From positions 122,321-186,320 of the forward strand of contig NZ_NISJ01000008.1 of the NCBI RefSeq assembly GCF_002205635.1: a stretch of 64,000 nt of DNA, in the 5' to 3' direction. Made by a program: the position numbers and the translations under genes. The notes beneath the pieces were generated by a model. It worked only from the letters and a program-made list of their open reading frames with translations, had not been told where the DNA came from and searched no databases. This DNA is from Sphingopyxis witflariensis. Lineage in GTDB: Bacteria > Pseudomonadota > Alphaproteobacteria > Sphingomonadales > Sphingomonadaceae. Shown here one piece after another: positions 35,289-44,262 of the stretch (within the stretch, counting starts at the first letter, position 1; the number at the start of each line of letters is the position of its first letter).

Positions 35289-36191
35289 ATGCGCCCCGAT
35301 TCGCCATCCCCGCTCATCCCCTTTCTGATCGCATGCGCCGGCATCGCGACCTATTCGGCAATGGATGTGCTGATGAAGGGGCTGTCGATCGACATCGGCG
35401 CCTATAACACCGTGCTCTGGCGAAATGCGGCCGGGACATTGCTGTGCGGCCTGATCTATTTCGCGACGCGGCCAAAGATGCCCGACCGCGCGACGATGCG
35501 GATCCACGCCGTCCGCTCCTTCTTCGTCGCGGGAATGGCACTCTTCTTCTTCTGGGCGCTGGCAAGGCTACCGATGGCCGAAGCCATCGCGCTCGCCTTC
35601 GTCGCACCCTTGCTCGCACTCTATATGGCCGCCATCTTTCTCGGCGAACGGATCGGGCGGCGCTCGATCGCGGCGTCATTGCTCGGGCTGATGGGCATCA
35701 TCGTTATCGTCACGGGCAAGCTTGGGACCGGCCATTATGCCGACGACGCGCTCTGGGCAGTCGGCGCGGTGTTCCTGTCGGCTGTCTTCTATGCCTATAA
35801 TCTCATCCTCGCGCGGCGGCAGGCGAAGATGGCCGAGCCGCTGGAGATCGCCTTTTTCCAGAATTTCTTCGTCGCGCTGATCCTTGCCCTCGGCGCGCCC
35901 TGGTTCGCGGTCGTCCCCGATATCGCGCAGGCGCCCAACATCCTCGGCGCCGCGACCCTCGCGATCCTGTCGCTGCTATGCCTCAGCTGGGCCTATGCCC
36001 GCGCCGAGACGCAGATTCTCGCGACCACCGAATATACCGGCTTTTTGTGGGCGATGCTGTTCGGCTGGATTTTCTATTCGGAGCCGGTGACGCTGCCGAC
36101 GATCGCCGGCGCGATGCTGATCGTCGCGGCGTGTCTGATCGTGGCGAGCAAGGTGCCGCACAAGGATCCGGTCGATCCAGCAGCGGCCTAG
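35289..36191 (+). CDS. DMT-superfamily (EamA) transporter
   Basis: 300 aa with ten predicted TM segments arranged as two EamA repeats. First repeat: PFLIACAGIATYSAMDVLMK and LWRNAAGTLLCG. Second repeat: LWAVGAVFLSAVFYAYNLIL, ending TIAGAMLIVAACLIVAS. Inner-membrane exporter or importer of a small metabolite or amino acid; substrate unknown. Flanked by repeats A and B. Confidence 0.9.
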   Translation: MRPDSPSPLIPFLIACAGIATYSAMDVLMKGLSIDIGAYNTVLWRNAAGTLLCGLIYFATRPKMPDRATMRIHAVRSFFVAGMALFFFWALARLPMAEAIALAFVAPLLALYMAAIFLGERIGRRSIAASLLGLMGIIVIVTGKLGTGHYADDALWAVGAVFLSAVFYAYNLILARRQAKMAEPLEIAFFQNFFVALILALGAPWFAVVPDIAQAPNILGAATLAILSLLCLSWAYARAETQILATTEYTGFLWAMLFGWIFYSEPVTLPTIAGAMLIVAACLIVASKVPHKDPVDPAAA

Positions 36192-36196
36192 AGAAG

Positions 36197-36333
36197 TTCT
36201 CCCGTCCCGCTTGCGGGAGGGGCAGCGAGACTTGCAAACTTGTTTGCTAGTCGCAGCGGGGTGGGCCTGCTCGACCTCAGACGCTCGCTTATGGCTCGCC
36301 CCACCCTAGCCCCTCCCGCAAGCGGGAGAGGAG
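36197..36333. repeat. Palindromic repeat, family B, copy 2
   Basis: ttctcccgtCCCGCTTGCGGGAGGGGCAGCGAGACTTGC-type left half; then ctagtcgcagcggggtgggcc, and gccccaccctagCCCCTCCCGCAAGCGGGAG on the right. Between convergent genes. Confidence 0.88.
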
Positions 36334-36336
36334 ATA

Positions 36337-37293
36337 TTACACCGCCGCCCGGCTCAACCTGTCATTGATCGCCGCACCCAGTCCCTCGGCCGGGATCGCC
36401 GCGACCGCAATCTGCGCCTTCACGCTCGCGGCCCCGGCGTGCAGCGCATCGAACAAGCGCGCCGCCGCTTCGGTCAGGTCGCCCACCGCGCTCAGGCTAT
36501 AGTCGCCCACGACCGCGCCGAACCCGATCCCAAACTCATCAACCGCGAAAGCACGCGCCCCCAACCGCACCGGCTTGCCCGGCGCATAATGGCTCGCGAG
36601 CATCCCCGGCGCGACGATGTCGGAACCCTTCACGCCTGTCACCGACAACCCACTCGCTTCCGCCAGCATCTCGGCGGTCACCGGCCCCGGCCGCAGCACT
36701 TCGACCGCACCGTCCTTCACCCGCGCGATTGTCGATTCGACCCCCGCCAGGCAGGCACCGTCGTCGATCACCATCGCGATTCGCCCGTCGAGGCTGGCCA
36801 GCACATGCGCCGCCGTCGTCGGGCTCACCCGCCCGCTCGCATTGGCGCTCGGCGCCGCGAGCGGCGCACCGCTCTCCGCCAGCAAAGCCTGCATCGCGCG
36901 GTGTCCAGGGACACGGATCGCAATTGTATCGAGCCCAGCCGTCGCGATGCTCGCGACCGGGCAGTCCGCAGTGCGTGGCACCACCAAAGTCAGCGGCCCC
37001 GGCCAGAAACGCACCGCCAAAGCGCTCTCGACGTCGCCGAACACCCCCAGCGCCTTCGCCGCCGCAAGGTCGGGGACATGCACGATCAGCGGGTTGAAAT
37101 CGGGCCGGCCCTTCGCGGTATAAATGCGCGCGACAGCGTCAGCATTGCGCGCGTCGGCGGCGAGGCCATAAACCGTTTCGGTCGGCACCGCGACCGGCTG
37201 CCCCGTCGCTACCAGCGCCGCCGCGCGCGCAATCGCCTGCGCGCCGTAAGGGCGGACAAGAGTCTTCACGCTGTCGTTTGAGCCTTGGGTCAT
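36337..37293 (-). CDS. tsaC: L-threonylcarbamoyladenylate synthase (Sua5/YciO/YrdC)
   Basis: 318 aa. The YrdC domain (residues 1-~200) contains PVAVPTETVYGLAADARN, KGRPDFNPLIVHV and SANASGRVSPTTAAHV. A C-terminal Sua5 domain follows (HYAPGKPVRLG ... ), so this is the long Sua5 form. It makes threonylcarbamoyl-AMP for the universal t6A37 tRNA modification. Divergent from the acyl-CoA dehydrogenase gene. Confidence 0.93.
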   Translation of the reverse strand: MTQGSNDSVKTLVRPYGAQAIARAAALVATGQPVAVPTETVYGLAADARNADAVARIYTAKGRPDFNPLIVHVPDLAAAKALGVFGDVESALAVRFWPGPLTLVVPRTADCPVASIATAGLDTIAIRVPGHRAMQALLAESGAPLAAPSANASGRVSPTTAAHVLASLDGRIAMVIDDGACLAGVESTIARVKDGAVEVLRPGPVTAEMLAEASGLSVTGVKGSDIVAPGMLASHYAPGKPVRLGARAFAVDEFGIGFGAVVGDYSLSAVGDLTEAAARLFDALHAGAASVKAQIAVAAIPAEGLGAAINDRLSRAAV

Positions 37294-37346
37294 GCCGCGC
37301 TATAGCGCGCGCGAATGCGGAATCACCAGCAAAGTCGGGACCGAAA

Positions 37347-39089
37347 ATGACGTATACGCCGCCCACCACCGAACAGCTTTTCGTTCTGAACCACATCGCG
37401 CGCGTCGACGCGATGGCAGCCCATGACAAATTCGCCGCCGCGACCCCCGACATGGTCGAGGCGATCGTCGCGGGCATCGGCGATTTCGCGGCAGAGGTTT
37501 ACGCCCCGCTCAACCGCGTCGGCGACGTCACCAACCCCAAATGGAGTGACGGCAAGGTCACCATGCCCCCGGGCTTCAAGGAAGCCTATAAGGCGTTCGT
37601 CGACAATGGTTGGGGCAGCATCGACGGTCCCGAAGCCTATGGCGGCCAGGGCCTGCCCTTCACCCTCGCGACCGTGGTGATCGAGGCGCTGGGCACCGCC
37701 GACATGGGCTTCACCCTCTGCAACATCCTGACCCCCGGCGCGATCCACGCGCTGATGGCCTATGGCACCGAGGAACAGCGCCAGACCTGGCTTCCCAAGC
37801 TCGTCTCGGGCGAATGGAACGGCACGATGAACCTGACCGAGCCGAGCGCGGGCAGCGACGTCGGCGCACTGCGCTCGACCGCCGAGCCGGTGACCGAAGG
37901 CCCGAACGCCGGGCTCTACAAGGTCAAGGGGCAGAAGATTTTCATCACCTTCGGCGAGCATGACCTCACCGACAATATCGTCCATCTCGTCCTCGCGCGC
38001 ACGCCGGGCGCGCCCGAAGGGACGCGCGGCATCTCGCTGTTCCTCGTCCCCAAATATCGCCTCGATGCCGACGGCAAGCCGACGATCTCGAACGGCGTCC
38101 ATTGCGCGTCGATCGAGCATAAACTGGGCATCCACGCCTCGCCAACCGCGGTGATGGTCTATGGCGAGGACGAAGATTGCCTCGGCGAAATCGTCGGCGC
38201 CGAAATGGGCGGGATGCGCGCGATGTTCGTCATGATGAACAACGCCCGCCTGATGGTCGGCTGTCAGGGCGTCCAGATTGCCGAGCGCGCGACCCAGCAG
38301 GCGCAGCGTTTTGCCGCCGAGCGCGTTCAGTCGGCGCTCGCGGGCGGCACCGACCGCAACCCCGTCGCGATCGACCAGCACCCTGACGTGCGCCGCATGC
38401 TGTGGCGGATGCGCGCACAGACCGAGGCGGCGCGTGCGCTCACCTATTATGCCGCAGCGCAGATCGATTTCGGCAAATTGGGCGACGAAGCCGCCGCGAT
38501 GCGCGCCGAAATCCTGATCCCGCTGGTCAAGGCGCATGCGACCGACATTGGCTGCGAGGTCGCGAGCCTCGGCGTTCAGGTTCATGGCGGCATGGGCTTC
38601 ATCGAGGAAACCGGCGCCGCGCAACATTATCGCGACGCGCGCATCGCCCCCATTTACGAGGGCACCAACGGGATTCAGGCCGCCGATCTGGTCGGGCGCA
38701 AGCTCGGCATGGCGGGCGGCGACCTCGTCCGCGGGCTGATCGACGATATTGCGCACGGCGCCGCCGATTTCCCCGAATTGCAACAGCTTGTCGACGCATG
38801 CCGCGGGGTCACCGACTGGATGGGCAATGCCAATATTCCCGACCGGCTTGCGGGCAGCTATCCCTATCTGACCATGCTCGCCACGGCGACCTGCGGCTGG
38901 CTGATGGCGCTCCAGCACAAGGCGGCGCGCGCCGAACTCGATGCGGGGCAAGGCGATGTCGCCTTCCTCGAAGCGAAAATCGCCTCGACGCGTTTCTACC
39001 TGCAACAGATCGTGCCCGCGGCGACCGGCCTCGCCGCCTCGGCACTGGCCGGCGACGCCGCGCTCGCACCTTTGCCGCACCTCGCGTGA
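37347..39089 (+). CDS. Acyl-CoA dehydrogenase, DmdC/FadE-like long form
   Basis: 580 aa, longer than classical ACADs, with the extra N-terminal helix and C-terminal helical domain of the DmdC-type group. The FAD region is TMNLTEPSAGSDVGALRS-like (MNLTEPSAGSD), followed by KGQKIFITFGEHD. The segment APIYEGTNGIQAADLVGRKL carries the catalytic-type Glu. Oxidises acyl-CoA (or methylthiopropionyl-CoA in DmdC). Start 37347 chosen at the conserved MTYTPPTTEQLFVLNHI. Confidence 0.91.
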   Translation: MTYTPPTTEQLFVLNHIARVDAMAAHDKFAAATPDMVEAIVAGIGDFAAEVYAPLNRVGDVTNPKWSDGKVTMPPGFKEAYKAFVDNGWGSIDGPEAYGGQGLPFTLATVVIEALGTADMGFTLCNILTPGAIHALMAYGTEEQRQTWLPKLVSGEWNGTMNLTEPSAGSDVGALRSTAEPVTEGPNAGLYKVKGQKIFITFGEHDLTDNIVHLVLARTPGAPEGTRGISLFLVPKYRLDADGKPTISNGVHCASIEHKLGIHASPTAVMVYGEDEDCLGEIVGAEMGGMRAMFVMMNNARLMVGCQGVQIAERATQQAQRFAAERVQSALAGGTDRNPVAIDQHPDVRRMLWRMRAQTEAARALTYYAAAQIDFGKLGDEAAAMRAEILIPLVKAHATDIGCEVASLGVQVHGGMGFIEETGAAQHYRDARIAPIYEGTNGIQAADLVGRKLGMAGGDLVRGLIDDIAHGAADFPELQQLVDACRGVTDWMGNANIPDRLAGSYPYLTMLATATCGWLMALQHKAARAELDAGQGDVAFLEAKIASTRFYLQQIVPAATGLAASALAGDAALAPLPHLA

Positions 39090-39094
39090 AAACC

Positions 39095-39123
39095 CGGGAA
39101 CGCGGGGCAGCCCCGCGTTCCCG
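39095..39123 (+). terminator. Hairpin after the acyl-CoA dehydrogenase gene
   Basis: CGGGAACGCGGGG (39095-39107) pairs with CCCCGCGTTCCCG (39111-39123) across a three-base loop. Followed by acagggctttg rather than a clean T tract, so termination is probable but not certain. Confidence 0.7.
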
Positions 39124-39198
39124 ACAGGGCTTTGTTCATAATTAACGCGATGATAACCATCAACGACTAGGCACGTCCGGAAATATCTGGAGACGTGC

Positions 39199-41487
39199 GT
39201 GTTGAAGCTGGGCAATAGGATGATTGTCAGTTGGCGAACCCTCGGGTTGGCCCTGCTGCTCAGCATCATTGTCGGCATCACTGCCGCGGGCGAGCCGATC
39301 GACCGCATGATCGAAACCGCAGTCGGCCGGGTCGCCTGGCGGCCCGTATCAGGCGAAACCGTCGTTGTCGCGATCGACGACAAGACGCTGCAAACCGTCG
39401 ACAACCAGGATTTCAACGTCGCCAACCACGCGCAATTGATCGGCGCGGTCGATGCCGCCGGTGCCAAGCGCCTGTTCGTCGATTTCTCCTACGAACGCCG
39501 GGCCAAGGACGCCGACTTCCCCAAACTGATCGCGGCCGTGAAGCATATGGACGACCGGATCGTCCTCGCCGTTCCGTCGCGCAGTTTCCAGGGGACCGAG
39601 GCGATCGTCGATAATTGGCCCGATCCGGCGTTCGGAACCCGGGCGAAGCAAGCCTGCATCTGCTGGGAGTATGAATTCTGGCAGGTCTGGAAAGTGCCGC
39701 TCGCGGTCATCGCCGATGGCCGCCTTTTGCCCAGTTTTGCGGCGATGCTCGCCAATCGGCCGGTCGATCGACCGGCACAATTCACGCTCGACTATTCCTA
39801 TAACACCCGCACGATTCAGCAATATAGCGCGATCGACATCATGGACGGCAACGCCGGGACGTCGCTGCGCGGCAAAGATGTGATCTTCGCGGCGGCATCC
39901 ACAGCCTCGCTCGACCAACATTATCTGCCGGGTCATGACAAGGTGCCCGGGGCCTATATTCACCTGATCGCTGGCGAAGCGCTCAAGCGCGGCGACCCCG
40001 TCAATATCGGGTGGCTCCCGGGCTTTGTCGCCGCCGTGTTCATTCTCCTGGCGGCGCTCGGCTATCGCGGCGGGCGCTGGTACGCGCGCATGGCGATGGC
40101 CACGACGGGCCTCCTCATCGCCGCCAAGATATTTCTCAGCCTGTCGCTGATCTCGACGCAGGTCGGCGCGGCCTGCTTCTTTATCGCGGCGCTCAGCGCC
40201 AATGTGTCGCGCACCCGCCGCCGCAAGTCGGCGCAGCGGGAAAATCCGGTGTCGGGCCTGCCGAATTTCGAGGCGCTGCGTTCGCAGCCGGCATTCGACA
40301 GCGCCACCATTGTCGCGGCAAAAATCGTCAACTTCGAGGATCTGGCCGCCTTCATCCCCGGCGACGGCATCGGCAAGCTTGTCGAACAGGTCACGCGTCG
40401 CCTGCAACTGGCGTCGCAGGGCACCACCCTCCACCACGATCTCGACGGCACCTTTGCCTGGCTGGTCCCCTATTATCAGCACAGCCAGATCGAATCGCAG
40501 CTGGCGGGCCTGGCCGCGCTGTTCAATGCCCCGCTGACGATCGGCGATTTGCGCGTCGATGTCGCCATCGCTTTCGGGGTCAACGACGAATTCGAAGGAT
40601 CAAACGCCCAGCGCCTTGCTGCGGCGCTCGTCGCGACCGAACGCGCGATCCGCACCCGTTCGCTGTGGACCAAATATACGCCGCGGCAAAAGGATGATGC
40701 AGGCTGGCAATTGAGCTTTCACTCACAGCTTGAGGATGCCCTCACCGGCGGCGACATATGGGTCGCCTTCCAGCCGCAATATTCCATCGCGAGCCACAAG
40801 CTTGTCGGTGTCGAGGCACTGGCGCGCTGGACGCACCCGGTCCGCGGGCCGATCCCGCCCGACGAGTTCATCCTCCAGGCTGAAAAAAGCCAGGATATAT
40901 ATCGCCTGACCCTGTTCGTCATGGATCAGGCGGTCCGGTCGGCCGCCCAATTCCATAGCCGCGGTCTCCGGATCAACATGTCGGTCAATCTGTCGGCGGC
41001 GCTGCTCGATCACGCCGACCTCGTCGGGACGATCCGCGTCATGCTGACCGCCCACCATCTTCCGCCCGAACTGCTGACGATCGAAATCACCGAAACCGCG
41101 CAGATCGAAAACAGCCGCCATGCGCGACAGACGCTCGCCCAGCTGCGTCGCGCCGGCATCCGCCTGTCGATCGACGATTATGGCACCGGTCAGTCGAACC
41201 TCGAATATCTGACCGAGATCGAAGCCGACGAAATCAAGATCGACAAGCGATTCGTGATGACCATGCGCGATTCGCAGCGCAACTTCGAAGTGGTGAAATC
41301 AACAATCGATCTCGCCCATCGCCTCGGTGCCGTCGCGGTCGCCGAAGGCATTGAAAATGCACCGACAATGGCGCTTCTCGAACAGCTTGGCTGCGACGTA
41401 GGCCAAGGTTATCACCTTGGTAAACCACAATTATTTTCCGAACTTTTGGCGACGCTGTCGTCTCCTCCCCACAGCCGCTCGGCATAA
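39199..41487 (+). CDS. CHASE2-EAL cyclic-di-GMP phosphodiesterase with degenerate GGDEF
   Basis: 762 aa from GTG 39199 (TTG 39202 is adjacent). TM helix about 10-30, a periplasmic CHASE2 sensor (VVVAIDDKTLQTVDNQ; AAGAKRLFVDFSYE), three TM helices near 280-345, a GGDEF-like domain that lacks a GG[DE]EF motif, then an EAL domain. EAL signatures are intact: VGVEALARW, EITETAQIEN, DDYGTGQSN, EIKIDKRF and VAEGIEN. Expected to degrade c-di-GMP in response to an external signal, the GGDEF part acting as regulator. Confidence 0.92.
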   Translation: MLKLGNRMIVSWRTLGLALLLSIIVGITAAGEPIDRMIETAVGRVAWRPVSGETVVVAIDDKTLQTVDNQDFNVANHAQLIGAVDAAGAKRLFVDFSYERRAKDADFPKLIAAVKHMDDRIVLAVPSRSFQGTEAIVDNWPDPAFGTRAKQACICWEYEFWQVWKVPLAVIADGRLLPSFAAMLANRPVDRPAQFTLDYSYNTRTIQQYSAIDIMDGNAGTSLRGKDVIFAAASTASLDQHYLPGHDKVPGAYIHLIAGEALKRGDPVNIGWLPGFVAAVFILLAALGYRGGRWYARMAMATTGLLIAAKIFLSLSLISTQVGAACFFIAALSANVSRTRRRKSAQRENPVSGLPNFEALRSQPAFDSATIVAAKIVNFEDLAAFIPGDGIGKLVEQVTRRLQLASQGTTLHHDLDGTFAWLVPYYQHSQIESQLAGLAALFNAPLTIGDLRVDVAIAFGVNDEFEGSNAQRLAAALVATERAIRTRSLWTKYTPRQKDDAGWQLSFHSQLEDALTGGDIWVAFQPQYSIASHKLVGVEALARWTHPVRGPIPPDEFILQAEKSQDIYRLTLFVMDQAVRSAAQFHSRGLRINMSVNLSAALLDHADLVGTIRVMLTAHHLPPELLTIEITETAQIENSRHARQTLAQLRRAGIRLSIDDYGTGQSNLEYLTEIEADEIKIDKRFVMTMRDSQRNFEVVKSTIDLAHRLGAVAVAEGIENAPTMALLEQLGCDVGQGYHLGKPQLFSELLATLSSPPHSRSA

Positions 41488-41531
41488 CTGCCAAACTGGC
41501 AACAATGCCCATGCGAAAGACTCGATTAACC

Positions 41532-41547
41532 TTACCAAATATGGTAA
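41532..41547. promoter_or_regulatory. Candidate operator palindrome upstream of the mini-ORF
   Basis: TTACCA-AATA-TGGTAA is a perfect 6+4+6 palindrome, 48 bases before ATG 41596 in an otherwise AT-rich stretch. A regulator-binding site is a guess; no factor is recognised. Confidence 0.35.
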
Positions 41548-41595
41548 ACAGCTTGTTAACTGTTCTTCGTGGGCAGTGGCGACAGGAGAATTATT

Positions 41596-41658
41596 ATGGG
41601 TTGGTTTTGGAGATGGGTTGGCGGCGGCGGCTCCGGTAACGGTGGTAGCTCGGCGTAA
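41596..41658 (+). CDS. Trp-rich 20-residue mini-ORF
   Basis: ATG 41596 is preceded by a strong SD (aggag 41585-41589). The peptide is MGWFWRW followed by VGGGG and a Ser/Asn/Gly tail to TAA 41656-41658: three Trp codons within five positions. A hairpin with T tract (41679-41707) begins 20 bases after the stop, so the unit looks like a complete short transcript. It could be a Trp-sensing leader peptide, a free small RNA/peptide, or a short membrane-active peptide. No trp genes are next to it. Confidence 0.5.
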   Translation: MGWFWRWVGGGGSGNGGSSA

Positions 41659-41678
41659 GCCAGACCGAATTTGCGAAC

Positions 41679-41707
41679 AGGGCCTCGGCGTCGCCGGGGC
41701 CCTTTTC
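41679..41707 (+). terminator. Rho-independent terminator of the mini-ORF transcript
   Basis: AGGGCC then TCGG pairs with the second arm (CCGGGG then CCCCT, one bulged C), followed by TTTTCTTTT (41704-41712). Confidence 0.75.
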
Positions 41708-41952
41708 TTTTGTCCGTCGTCCATGGCGCCCTTGCCGCCTTCATGCCACTGCGGCCTTGACAATGACGGACCTCTATAGGGGGCTATCCGCCGGGCCCGC
41801 CGACCTCAAAATTTTCACTCCGACCGGCGCCTCGTGCCAATCTGCCGCGAAGTCGCGGAAAGGCGATAGTTTCGCCCGCAAACCACGCCCCGCGCGCGAC
41901 AGACCGAATCAAAATATCGACGAACCGAGTCCCCATATTGTCATTTACCGTC

Positions 41953-41989
41953 TTGCATCACAGCGCCGACGTGGCACTATAGATGGTGG
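41953..41989 (+). promoter_or_regulatory. Candidate nrdA promoter overlapping an NrdR-like box
   Basis: GCACTATAGATGGTGG (41974-41989) resembles the NrdR box ACACTATATATAGTGT at 12 of 16 positions by eye. A possible -35 TTGCAT (41953-41958) and -10 TATAGA (41978-41983) would put the box over the promoter, as expected for NrdR repression. No convincing second box was found at the usual spacing. Between 41713 and 42199 nothing else was recognised. Confidence 0.4.
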
Positions 41990-42199
41990 GTCAACCACGG
42001 GGGCACCCCAAGAATTAGTATCAGGCTGCAAGTGGCGGATTTCCGTCGTCCATCCCATATGGACACGGGAAAACCCTTTGTGCGCCCAAAAATATGTCCC
42101 ACGCGGGGCGGTTTAGATGCTAAGACCGGGGCTTCGTCCCGAGTCGAACAAGACAGGAACATTGCGCCCGATGGCGCAGGTCAAACGGGGACGAATTCG

Positions 42200-44140
42200 A
42201 TGGATTTTCGGGAAACGGAACGGGTGGAGACGAGCGACGTGGCGACGATGGAACTGGCAAAAAATGACGCTCCGGCCGCGAACGAATCGACCGCCGATTC
42301 GTCGGCGACGGCGAAGCTCAACGACAGCGGTGCGGCCAAGGTCCACGCGCGTCGTTTCAACGTCGTGACCGACAAGATCCGCGATGCGCTGCTCACCGAT
42401 TTCGGCAAGGAAACGCTGGAGGATCGCTACCTCCTCCCCGGCGAATCATACCAGGATCTCTTCGCGCGCGTGGCCGACGCCTATGCCGACGATGCCGAGC
42501 ACGCCCAGCGCCTCTATGACTATATCTCGAAGCTGTGGTTCATGCCCGCGACCCCCGTTCTCTCGAACGGCGGCACCGGCCGCGGCCTGCCGATCAGCTG
42601 CTACCTCAACTCGGTCCCCGACAGCCTCGAAGGCATTGTCGAGACGTGGAACGAGAATGTCTGGCTCGCCTCGCGCGGCGGCGGCATCGGCACCTATTGG
42701 GGCAGCGTGCGCGGTATCGGCGAGCCGGTCGGTCTCAACGGCAAGACCAGCGGCATCATCCCCTTCGTCCGCGTGATGGACTCGCTCACCCTCGCCATCT
42801 CGCAGGGTAGCCTCCGCCGCGGTTCGGCCGCCTGCTATCTCGACATCAGCCACCCGGAGATTGAGGAGTTCCTCGAAATCCGCAAACCCTCGGGCGATTT
42901 CAATCGCAAGGCGCTCAACCTCCACCACGGCGTGCTGATCACCGACGAGTTTATGGAGGCCGTCCGCGACGGCACCGAGTTCAACCTGCGCAGCCCCAAG
43001 GACCAGAGCGTCCGCGGCAGCGTCGACGCGCGCTCGCTGTTCCAGAAGCTCGTCGAAACGCGCCTCGCGACGGGCGAGCCCTACATCATCTTCATCGATC
43101 AGGTGAACCGCATGATGCCCAAGCATCACCGCGATCTGGGCCTTAAGGTCACCACCTCGAACCTGTGCAGCGAAATCACGCTGCCCACCGGCCGCGACCA
43201 TCTGGGTCAGGATCGCACCGCGGTCTGCTGCCTCTCGAGCCTCAACCTCGAAACCTGGGACGAGTGGAATAGCGACAAGGGCTTCATCGAAGATGTGATG
43301 CGCATGCTCGATAACGTCCTGCAGGACTATATCGACCGCGCCCCGCCCGAAATGGCGCGCGCCAAGTACAGCGCCAGCCGCGAACGCTCGGTCGGCCTCG
43401 GCGTGATGGGCTTCCACAGCTTCCTTCAGGCACGCGGCCTGCCCTTCGAAGGCGCGATGGCGAAATCGTCGAACCTGCGCGTCTTCAAGCATATCCGTGC
43501 GCAGGTCGATCAGGCATCGATGCTGCTCGCCAAGGAACGCGGCCCCTGCCCCGACGCCGCCGATCAGGGCGTGATGGAGCGTTTCAGCTGCAAGATGGCG
43601 ATCGCGCCGACCGCGTCGATCTCGATCATCTGCGGCGGCACCAGCGCGTGCATCGAGCCGATCCCGGCGAACATCTACACCCACAAGACGCTGTCGGGCA
43701 GCTTCTCGATCCGCAACCCGCACTTGGAAGCCCTCCTCGTCGACAAGGCGAAGAACAGCGACAATATCTGGAACTCGATTCTGGAGAAGGGCGGCAGCGT
43801 CCAGCATCTCGACTTCCTGACGACGGATGAGAAGGACTGCTTCAAGACGAGCTTCGAGATCGATCAGCGCTGGCTGCTCGAACTCTCGGCCGACCGCACC
43901 CCCTATATCGATCAGGCGCAGTCGCTGAACCTGTTCATCCCGGCCGACGTCGAGAAATGGGACCTGCTCATGCTCCATTATCGCGCGTGGGAACTCGGCA
44001 TCAAATCGCTCTATTATCTCCGCTCGAAATCGGTGCAGCGCGCCGGCTTCGCGGGCGGGGTCGAGGCCGACAACACCGCCGAAGCCCCGGTGTATCAGCT
44101 GGAGAGCACCGACTACGACGAGTGCCTGGCCTGCCAATAA
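42200..44140 (+). CDS. nrdA: Class I ribonucleotide reductase, alpha (large) subunit
   Basis: 646 aa. Reduces ribonucleoside diphosphates. Catalytic residues are visible: PISCYLNSVPDSLEG (redox Cys), NLCSEITLPTGR (Asn, radical Cys, Glu), AVCCLSSLNL (second redox Cys), SLYYLRSKS (radical-transfer Tyr pair) and C-terminal CLACQ (shuttle thiols). The core begins near residue 50 and no N-terminal ATP-cone is present. Start 42200 (MDFRETERVETSD) follows cgggga; the frame is open to 42032 but that part looks non-coding in composition. nrdB follows after repeat F. Confidence 0.94.
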   Translation: MDFRETERVETSDVATMELAKNDAPAANESTADSSATAKLNDSGAAKVHARRFNVVTDKIRDALLTDFGKETLEDRYLLPGESYQDLFARVADAYADDAEHAQRLYDYISKLWFMPATPVLSNGGTGRGLPISCYLNSVPDSLEGIVETWNENVWLASRGGGIGTYWGSVRGIGEPVGLNGKTSGIIPFVRVMDSLTLAISQGSLRRGSAACYLDISHPEIEEFLEIRKPSGDFNRKALNLHHGVLITDEFMEAVRDGTEFNLRSPKDQSVRGSVDARSLFQKLVETRLATGEPYIIFIDQVNRMMPKHHRDLGLKVTTSNLCSEITLPTGRDHLGQDRTAVCCLSSLNLETWDEWNSDKGFIEDVMRMLDNVLQDYIDRAPPEMARAKYSASRERSVGLGVMGFHSFLQARGLPFEGAMAKSSNLRVFKHIRAQVDQASMLLAKERGPCPDAADQGVMERFSCKMAIAPTASISIICGGTSACIEPIPANIYTHKTLSGSFSIRNPHLEALLVDKAKNSDNIWNSILEKGGSVQHLDFLTTDEKDCFKTSFEIDQRWLLELSADRTPYIDQAQSLNLFIPADVEKWDLLMLHYRAWELGIKSLYYLRSKSVQRAGFAGGVEADNTAEAPVYQLESTDYDECLACQ

Positions 44141-44156
44141 AGTAGCGCGCTCCCTG

Positions 44157-44230
44157 TTCCCCGGCGAAAGCCGGGGCCCAGAGCGCCCTTACGCCAAGCC
44201 AGACTGGACCCCGGCCTTCGCCGGGGCACA
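44157..44230. repeat. Palindromic repeat, family F, copy 2, between nrdA and nrdB
   Basis: TTCCCCGGCGAAAGCCGGGG and cccagag on the left, ctggacCCCGGCCTTCGCCGGGGcac on the right. The position inside an operon could set the nrdA:nrdB mRNA ratio. Confidence 0.85.
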
Positions 44231-44262
44231 CGAAACAAGAGATCGAACCGAGGAAGCCCGCC

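Noticed and set aside
37323..39467. 714-codon minus-strand frame opposite the acyl-CoA dehydrogenase
   Set aside because: Shadow frame; ends inside the EAL gene and has no motif.
41757..42116. 119-codon frame in the region before nrdA
   Set aside because: No SD, no domain-like pattern, runs into nrdA in another frame and covers the predicted promoter.
42032..42199. N-terminal extension of NrdA from ATG 42032
   Set aside because: The 56 extra residues have no resemblance to an ATP-cone or other domain and the composition is that of non-coding DNA; ATG 42200 has a plausible SD.
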